Assembly (NCBI RefSeq): GCF_049701115.1
Contig: NZ_JBNATX010000006.1
Location: 1-64,000, forward strand
Length of the DNA: 64,000 nucleotides
Source of the DNA: Thermoanaerobacter sp049701115
GTDB taxonomy: Bacteria > Bacillota > Thermoanaerobacteria > Thermoanaerobacterales > Thermoanaerobacteraceae
Direction: 5' to 3'
The notes under the pieces were generated by a model, which had not been told where the DNA came from, made no database searches, and worked only from the letters and a program-made list of their open reading frames with translations. The translations under genes were made by a program, and so were the position numbers. This document shows, piece by piece, positions 59,752-64,000 of this stretch. Numbering within the stretch: the first letter of the stretch is position 1; each line of letters opens with the position of its first letter.

Positions 59752-60585
59752 ATGGCTTTCATAATTCGCACTCAAAACGTGTCTTTTTGCTATTCAGAAG
59801 GAGAAAGCAAGTCTCCGCCAGTGCTCAAGGATATAAATTTGCAATTTGAGAAGGGACAGTTTATTGGTATAATCGGTCATAATGGTTCTGGAAAATCTAC
59901 TTTAGCGAAACACTTTAATGCACTTCTTTTGCCGACGAAAGGCAATGTTTATGTCAAGAATATGGATACTAAGGATGCGAAATATCTTTGGGATATAAGG
60001 CAAACGGCGGGATTGGTGTTTCAGAATCCAGACAATCAAATAGTTGCAGCAATAGTGGAAGAGGATGTGGCTTTTGGGCCAGAGAACCTGGGAATACCTC
60101 CAGAAGAGATAAGAAAAAGAGTGGAATATGCTTTAAAGGCTGTAGGTATGTGGGAATACAAAGATTTTCCTCCCCATATGCTTTCAGGTGGTCAAAAGCA
60201 GAGGGTAGCCATTGCGGGAATTATTGCCATGAAGCCGGAATGCATAGTTCTAGACGAACCTACTGCTATGTTAGATCCAATTGGGAGGAAAGAAGTAATC
60301 TCTACCATCAAAAAGCTCAATAAAGAGGAAGGGATTACAGTTATACTTATAACTCATTTTATGGAAGAAGTTGTAGATGCGGATAGAGTAATAGTGATGG
60401 ATGATGGAAGAGTAGTTTTAGATGGAACACCAAGAGAGGTTTTTAAAGAGGTGGAATTTCTCAAAAAGATAGGGCTTGACGTTCCGCAAGTTACGGAATT
60501 GGCTCATCAACTAAAAAAAGAAGGAATAAATATTCCTTCTGATATTTTGACCATTGAAGAAATGGTGGAGTTCATATGCCGATAA
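59752..60585 (+). CDS. ecfA1: ECF transporter ATPase EcfA1
   Basis: 277 aa ATP-binding subunit of an energy-coupling factor importer (group II). Walker A GHNGSGKST near 43, Q-loop VFQNPDNQIVAAIVEEDVAF, signature LSGGQKQRVAIAGI, Walker B CIVLDEPTAMLDP. It pairs with EcfA2 and EcfT; substrate-binding S components are encoded elsewhere. ATG behind AAGGTG; overlaps ecfA2 by 10 nt. Confidence 0.95.
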   Translation: MAFIIRTQNVSFCYSEGESKSPPVLKDINLQFEKGQFIGIIGHNGSGKSTLAKHFNALLLPTKGNVYVKNMDTKDAKYLWDIRQTAGLVFQNPDNQIVAAIVEEDVAFGPENLGIPPEEIRKRVEYALKAVGMWEYKDFPPHMLSGGQKQRVAIAGIIAMKPECIVLDEPTAMLDPIGRKEVISTIKKLNKEEGITVILITHFMEEVVDADRVIVMDDGRVVLDGTPREVFKEVEFLKKIGLDVPQVTELAHQLKKEGINIPSDILTIEEMVEFICR

Positions 60586-61436
60586 AAGTAGAAAATGTAA
60601 GTTTCATATACAATGAAGGAACTCCATATGCTACGATAGCATTGGAAGACGTAAATTTTGAAATAGAAGACGAGGAATTTGTAGGAATTATTGGTCACAC
60701 TGGTTCCGGAAAATCCACATTAATTCAGCAGTTAAATGGACTTTTAAAACCTAGCAGGGGAAAGATTTATATAAATGGCATAGATATCACTGATAAAAAG
60801 GTGAATTTGAAGGATATAAGGAAGCAAGTGGGATTGGTTTTTCAGTATCCAGAATATCAGCTTTTTGAAGAGACCGTGTTTAAAGATATAGCCTTTGGTC
60901 CTTCTAATTTGGGACTTAGCGAAGAAGAAATAAAAGAGAGAGTATACGAGGCAATGGAAATAGTTGGAATAAGCAGAGAATTGGCAAATAAATCACCTTT
61001 TGAATTATCTGGCGGTCAAAAAAGGCGAGTAGCGATTGCAGGGATTCTTGCAATGAGGCCCAGAATTTTGATACTTGACGAACCTACAGCCGGTTTAGAC
61101 CCTAGGGGGAAACAGGAGATTTTAAATAAAATAAAAGAGATCCATGACAAATATAGGATGATAACAATTTTAGTATCTCATAGCATGGAAGATATAGCAC
61201 GAATCGCAGATAAAATAATAGTGATGAACAAAGGTAAAATTGAGCTCATAGGAACTCCTAGAGAGGTTTTCAGGGAAGCTGAGAGATTGGAAAGAATTGG
61301 GCTTTCGGTTCCTCAAATTACTTCTTTGGCAAGGGAACTTAGGAAGCGTGGGGTACCAATACCGCCAGATGTTTTGACGATTGAGGAGGCAAAAGAATAT
61401 ATCCTTCGCTATCTCAGGGGGACAAAAAATGTTTAA
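60576..61436 (+). CDS. ecfA2: ECF transporter ATPase EcfA2
   Basis: 286 aa, second ATPase of the module. Walker A GHTGSGKST near 42, VFQYPEYQLFEETVFKDIAF, signature LSGGQKRRVAIAGI, Walker B LILDEPTAGLDP. It overlaps ecfA1 by 10 nt, indicating coupled translation, and the ecfT start lies inside its end. Confidence 0.95.
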   Translation: MPIKVENVSFIYNEGTPYATIALEDVNFEIEDEEFVGIIGHTGSGKSTLIQQLNGLLKPSRGKIYINGIDITDKKVNLKDIRKQVGLVFQYPEYQLFEETVFKDIAFGPSNLGLSEEEIKERVYEAMEIVGISRELANKSPFELSGGQKRRVAIAGILAMRPRILILDEPTAGLDPRGKQEILNKIKEIHDKYRMITILVSHSMEDIARIADKIIVMNKGKIELIGTPREVFREAERLERIGLSVPQITSLARELRKRGVPIPPDVLTIEEAKEYILRYLRGTKNV

Positions 61437-62235
61437 GAATATAACTATTGGCCAATATATTCCTGGTGATTCGGCAATTCACAAATTAGACCCTAGGGTA
61501 AAAATCATAGTTACATTTATATTTATAATAGCCATCTTTTTCATAAACAAATTTTCTGGTTATATTTTTGCGATGCTTTACTTGTGGCTTATAATTGAGA
61601 TTTCTAAAATACCATTTTCTTATGTTCTTAAAAGCTTAAGGCCTGTAATTGTGATACTTTTACTTACGGTGAGCTTAAACATGTTTTTTACTCCTGGGGG
61701 TACAGTTCTTTATACTTTAGGCCCTTTGAAGATTACTAGTGCAGGGTTAAAATTTGCTGTATTTATGGGTCTGAGGCTTATTTTCTTGATAATAGGGACT
61801 TCACTGCTTACATTGACAACCTCTCCCATTTCTCTTACAGATGGGTTGGAACATATTTTAAAGCCTTTTAGTAAAATCGGAGTGCCGGCCCATGAGCTTG
61901 CTATGATGATGACCATAGCCTTGAGATTTATACCTACCCTCATTGAAGAAGCAGAAAAAATAATGAAAGCGCAGATGGCGAGGGGAGCAGACTTTGAGAG
62001 TGGTAACATAATCAAAAGAGCAAAGGGACTGGTACCGCTTTTGGTTCCACTTTTCATCAGTGCTTTTAGGAGAGCAGATGAACTTGCAATCGCCATGGAA
62101 TCCAGGTGTTATAGAGGGGGATTTAACAGAACCCGAATGAAAAAATTAGAGATTCACAAAAGAGACTATGTTGCTTTCATCATAACGAGCCTGGTTGTAG
62201 TATTGATCGTTTGGAATAGAAGTTGGGCGTGGTAA
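61429..62235 (+). CDS. ecfT: ECF transporter membrane coupling subunit EcfT
   Basis: 268 aa from the ATG behind CAGGGGG, giving MFKNITIGQYIPGDSAIHKL. Five or six membrane segments are visible. The two coupling-helix motifs are MARGAD near 185 and the SRCYRGG variant near 222. Together with EcfA1/A2 it energises vitamin or metal uptake; the substrates depend on S proteins outside the window. Confidence 0.94.
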   Translation: MFKNITIGQYIPGDSAIHKLDPRVKIIVTFIFIIAIFFINKFSGYIFAMLYLWLIIEISKIPFSYVLKSLRPVIVILLLTVSLNMFFTPGGTVLYTLGPLKITSAGLKFAVFMGLRLIFLIIGTSLLTLTTSPISLTDGLEHILKPFSKIGVPAHELAMMMTIALRFIPTLIEEAEKIMKAQMARGADFESGNIIKRAKGLVPLLVPLFISAFRRADELAIAMESRCYRGGFNRTRMKKLEIHKRDYVAFIITSLVVVLIVWNRSWAW

Positions 62236-62236
62236 T

Positions 62237-62971
62237 ATGAAGAACATAATGCTTGTCATTGAATATGATGGAACTAATTACCATGGTTGGCAGTATCAAA
62301 AAAATGCCATAACTGTCCAAGAAGTAGTAGAAAAGGCCATAGAAAAGGTTACAGGAGAAAAGGTAAAGTTGATAGGGAGTAGTAGAACTGACACAGGGGT
62401 TCATGCCCTGTATCAGGTTGCTAATTTTAAGACTAAGACAAAGATTCCACCAGAAAAACTCCCCTATGCCCTAAATGCAGTGTTGCCAGAGGATGTAGTT
62501 ATAGTCAAGGCTCAAGAAGTGGATAAATCGTTTCACGCCCGTTACAGTGCGAGGAGTAAAAGGTACAGGTATTTGATATTAAACAGACAATTTCCAATGC
62601 CTACAATGAGGAATTACTGCTGGCATGTGCCGTATCCCTTGGATGTTGAAGCGATGAAAAAGGCGAGTCTTTTTTTGAAGGGAACTCATGACTTTTCTGC
62701 TTTTAAAGCTTCTGGGACAAAAAAAGTTAATCCTATAAAGACTATCTATGATTTGACTGTAGAAAAAAATGGCGAAATAATAAAAATAGAAATAGAGGCA
62801 AATGGTTTTTTGTACAATATGGTAAGAATAATAGTAGGAACGCTCGTATATGTAGGGCTTGGGAAAATAAAGGTAGGAGATATTCCTGCCATTATAGAAT
62901 CGAAAGACAGAACAAAGGCTGGTATAACAGCCCCTCCACAAGGTTTATACCTTATCAGAATCCTCTATTGA
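62237..62971 (+). CDS. truA: tRNA pseudouridine synthase A
   Basis: 244 aa; makes pseudouridine at tRNA positions 38-40. Catalytic Asp52 in GSSRTDTGVHA; YDGTNYHGWQ at the N-terminus; FLYNMVRIIVGTL near 194. ATG 1 nt after ecfT stop, so linked to the ECF genes. This order (ecfA-ecfA-ecfT-truA-rplM) is standard in Firmicutes. Confidence 0.96.
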   Translation: MKNIMLVIEYDGTNYHGWQYQKNAITVQEVVEKAIEKVTGEKVKLIGSSRTDTGVHALYQVANFKTKTKIPPEKLPYALNAVLPEDVVIVKAQEVDKSFHARYSARSKRYRYLILNRQFPMPTMRNYCWHVPYPLDVEAMKKASLFLKGTHDFSAFKASGTKKVNPIKTIYDLTVEKNGEIIKIEIEANGFLYNMVRIIVGTLVYVGLGKIKVGDIPAIIESKDRTKAGITAPPQGLYLIRILY

Positions 62972-62996
62972 CAGTTGATACACTGTGAATTAAAAT
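62968..62996 (+). promoter_or_regulatory. Promoter of rplM-rpsI
   Basis: TTGACA, 17 nt, TAAAAT; it overlaps the truA stop codon. Confidence 0.85.
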
Positions 62997-63001
62997 ATTA
63001 G

Positions 63002-63021
63002 TATGCGAAATTGCGAGCATA
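63002..63021 (+). promoter_or_regulatory. Possible L13 leader hairpin
   Basis: TATGC and GCATA pair around a 10-nt loop at the expected 5' end of the rplM message, just before AAGGAGG. Position fits the known Firmicute L13 leader, but the helix is short and I cannot confirm the match. Confidence 0.35.
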
Positions 63022-63043
63022 ATTAAGGAGGTTGTAGATAAAA

Positions 63044-63472
63044 ATGAAATCCTACATGGCTAAACCCAGTGATGTGGAAAGAAAATGGTTTGTTATAGAT
63101 GCAGAAGGGAAAGTATTGGGTAGATTAGCAACCCAGATTGCTAAAATCTTGATGGGCAAACATAAGCCCACATACACTCCTCATGTGGATACAGGAGACT
63201 TTGTCGTGGTCATCAATGCTGATAAAGTAGTATTGACAGGTAATAAATTAGAAGACAAATATTATAAGTATTATACAGGTTATCCAGGTGGACTCAAACA
63301 GATCCAATACAAAAAACTGATGCAGACAAAACCTGAATTTGTAATATACCATGCTGTTAAAGGCATGTTGCCTAAAAATAGGTTAGGCAGAAGGATGATA
63401 AAGAGACTTAAAGTCTATAGAGGGCCTGAGCACAAACATCAAGCACAAAAGCCCGAAAAGCTGGATATATAA
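63044..63472 (+). CDS. rplM: 50S ribosomal protein L13
   Basis: 142 aa. KWFVIDAEGKVLGRLATQIA and KGMLPKNRLGRRMIKRLKVY are typical; early 50S assembly protein. ATG behind AAGGAGG. Its stop overlaps the region before rpsI. Confidence 0.97.
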   Translation: MKSYMAKPSDVERKWFVIDAEGKVLGRLATQIAKILMGKHKPTYTPHVDTGDFVVVINADKVVLTGNKLEDKYYKYYTGYPGGLKQIQYKKLMQTKPEFVIYHAVKGMLPKNRLGRRMIKRLKVYRGPEHKHQAQKPEKLDI

Positions 63473-63489
63473 TGAAAGGAGGCAGATTT

Positions 63490-63882
63490 ATGGCTACAAT
63501 TCAATACTATGGAACTGGGAGAAGGAAGGAAGCTGTAGCCAGGGTAAGACTTATGCCTGGTAAAGGTAATATAATTATAAACAACAAGTCGTTAGACGAG
63601 TATTTTCCTCTTGAGACTTTAAGGTACACTGTGAAGCAGCCGCTTATTTTAACTGAAACAATAGATAAATTTGATGTATACGTCAAAGTTTCAGGAGGAG
63701 GTCTTTCTGGTCAGGCAGGTGCTATAAGGCATGGTATAGCAAGAGCATTGGTAAAAGCAGATGCTGAGTTAAGACCGATTTTAAAGAAAGCTGGCTTCCT
63801 GACAAGAGATCCAAGAATGAAAGAAAGAAGAAAATATGGCCTCAAAAAAGCAAGAAAAGCGCCACAATTTTCAAAAAGATAA
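63490..63882 (+). CDS. rpsI: 30S ribosomal protein S9
   Basis: 130 aa from MATIQYYGTGRRKEAVARVR behind AAAGGAGG; an ATG six codons earlier lies in front of that site. C-terminal RRKYGLKKARKAPQFSKR reaches the P site. Confidence 0.97.
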   Translation: MATIQYYGTGRRKEAVARVRLMPGKGNIIINNKSLDEYFPLETLRYTVKQPLILTETIDKFDVYVKVSGGGLSGQAGAIRHGIARALVKADAELRPILKKAGFLTRDPRMKERRKYGLKKARKAPQFSKR

Positions 63883-63906
63883 GAGCCTTTTACAGGCTCT
63901 TTTTAT
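63881..63906 (+). terminator. Terminator of rplM-rpsI
   Basis: AAGAGCCT and AGGCTCTT form an 8-bp stem with loop TTTAC-like sequence, then TTTTATA. The remaining 90 nt of the window are AT-rich and show nothing I can name. Confidence 0.85.
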
Positions 63907-64000
63907 ATTATCTTCTGTTCATTTCATGCGAAAAAAGAAGAACTATTTAGCATTCTTAAGCATTTAAGAGTTAATTAGAGAATATTATCAGATAAACTGG

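Noticed and set aside
59988..60323. 111-codon + frame inside ecfA1
   Set aside because: Out-of-frame shadow of a well-conserved ATPase with no ribosome site of its own.
1..64000. CRISPR array, rRNA operon, transposase or prophage
   Set aside because: No spaced direct repeats, no rRNA signatures and no recombinase or phage proteins were found; the only long repeat is the tuf pair.

Overview
The window is a gene-dense stretch of the chromosome of a low-GC, Gram-positive, probably thermophilic anaerobe. Gene content, gene order and codon use best fit the Thermoanaerobacter/Caldanaerobacter group of Clostridia. The signs are ctsR-mcsA-mcsB-clpC with a CtsR operator, sigH for sporulation, a cysteine T-box between gltX and cysE-cysS, the map-KOW-infA order, an ECF transporter module behind rplQ, and AT-rich DNA with strong AGGAGG ribosome sites. 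Nearly everything is on the + strand; only one small gene (14931-15326) is clearly on the - strand. I see no rRNA, CRISPR array, prophage or transposase gene.

Layout. 1-12180: the end of an upstream gene's terminator, a membrane GAF-GGDEF diguanylate cyclase, ptsI (PTS enzyme I), a divergent second EF-G-like GTPase, a malic enzyme, a small unknown gene and the ctsR-mcsA-mcsB-clpC stress operon. 12222-21374: an Nramp-type metal transporter, radA, a small MazG-like - strand gene, a PIN-TRAM membrane protein, ispD, a lipase-like alpha/beta hydrolase, ispF, proS and a TM1266-like small regulator. 21454-27587: gltX, a Cys T-box, cysE, cysS, mrnC, rlmB, a Rae1-like NYN nuclease and sigH.

27651-44532: tRNA-Thr(GGT), tuf (copy 1), rpmG, secE, nusG, rplK, rplA, an L10 leader, rplJ, rplL, rpoB, rpoC, an L7Ae-like gene, rpsL, rpsG, fusA and tuf (copy 2). 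44725-63882: the S10-spc-alpha superoperon from rpsJ to rplQ, running on into ecfA1-ecfA2-ecfT-truA, then rplM-rpsI from its own promoter. The genes together make the ribosome, the core RNA polymerase, the protein-export channel and the elongation factors. tRNA-charging and tRNA/rRNA-modifying enzymes and a protein quality-control operon are interleaved.

The points most worth a second look are: (i) two tuf genes identical over 1218 bp, with a codon usage unlike any neighbour and a short tail of ordinary usage; (ii) an EF-G paralogue whose catalytic switch II histidine is tyrosine; (iii) a perfect 20-bp inverted repeat that overlaps the ribosome binding site of the lipase-like gene; (iv) short palindromic elements beside terminators, sharing a 19-bp end; (v) a 20-bp hairpin without a T tract after tuf copy 2; (vi) the absence of rpmD (L30) from its usual place. 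No clearly new multi-gene system is visible; most of the window is conserved housekeeping DNA.
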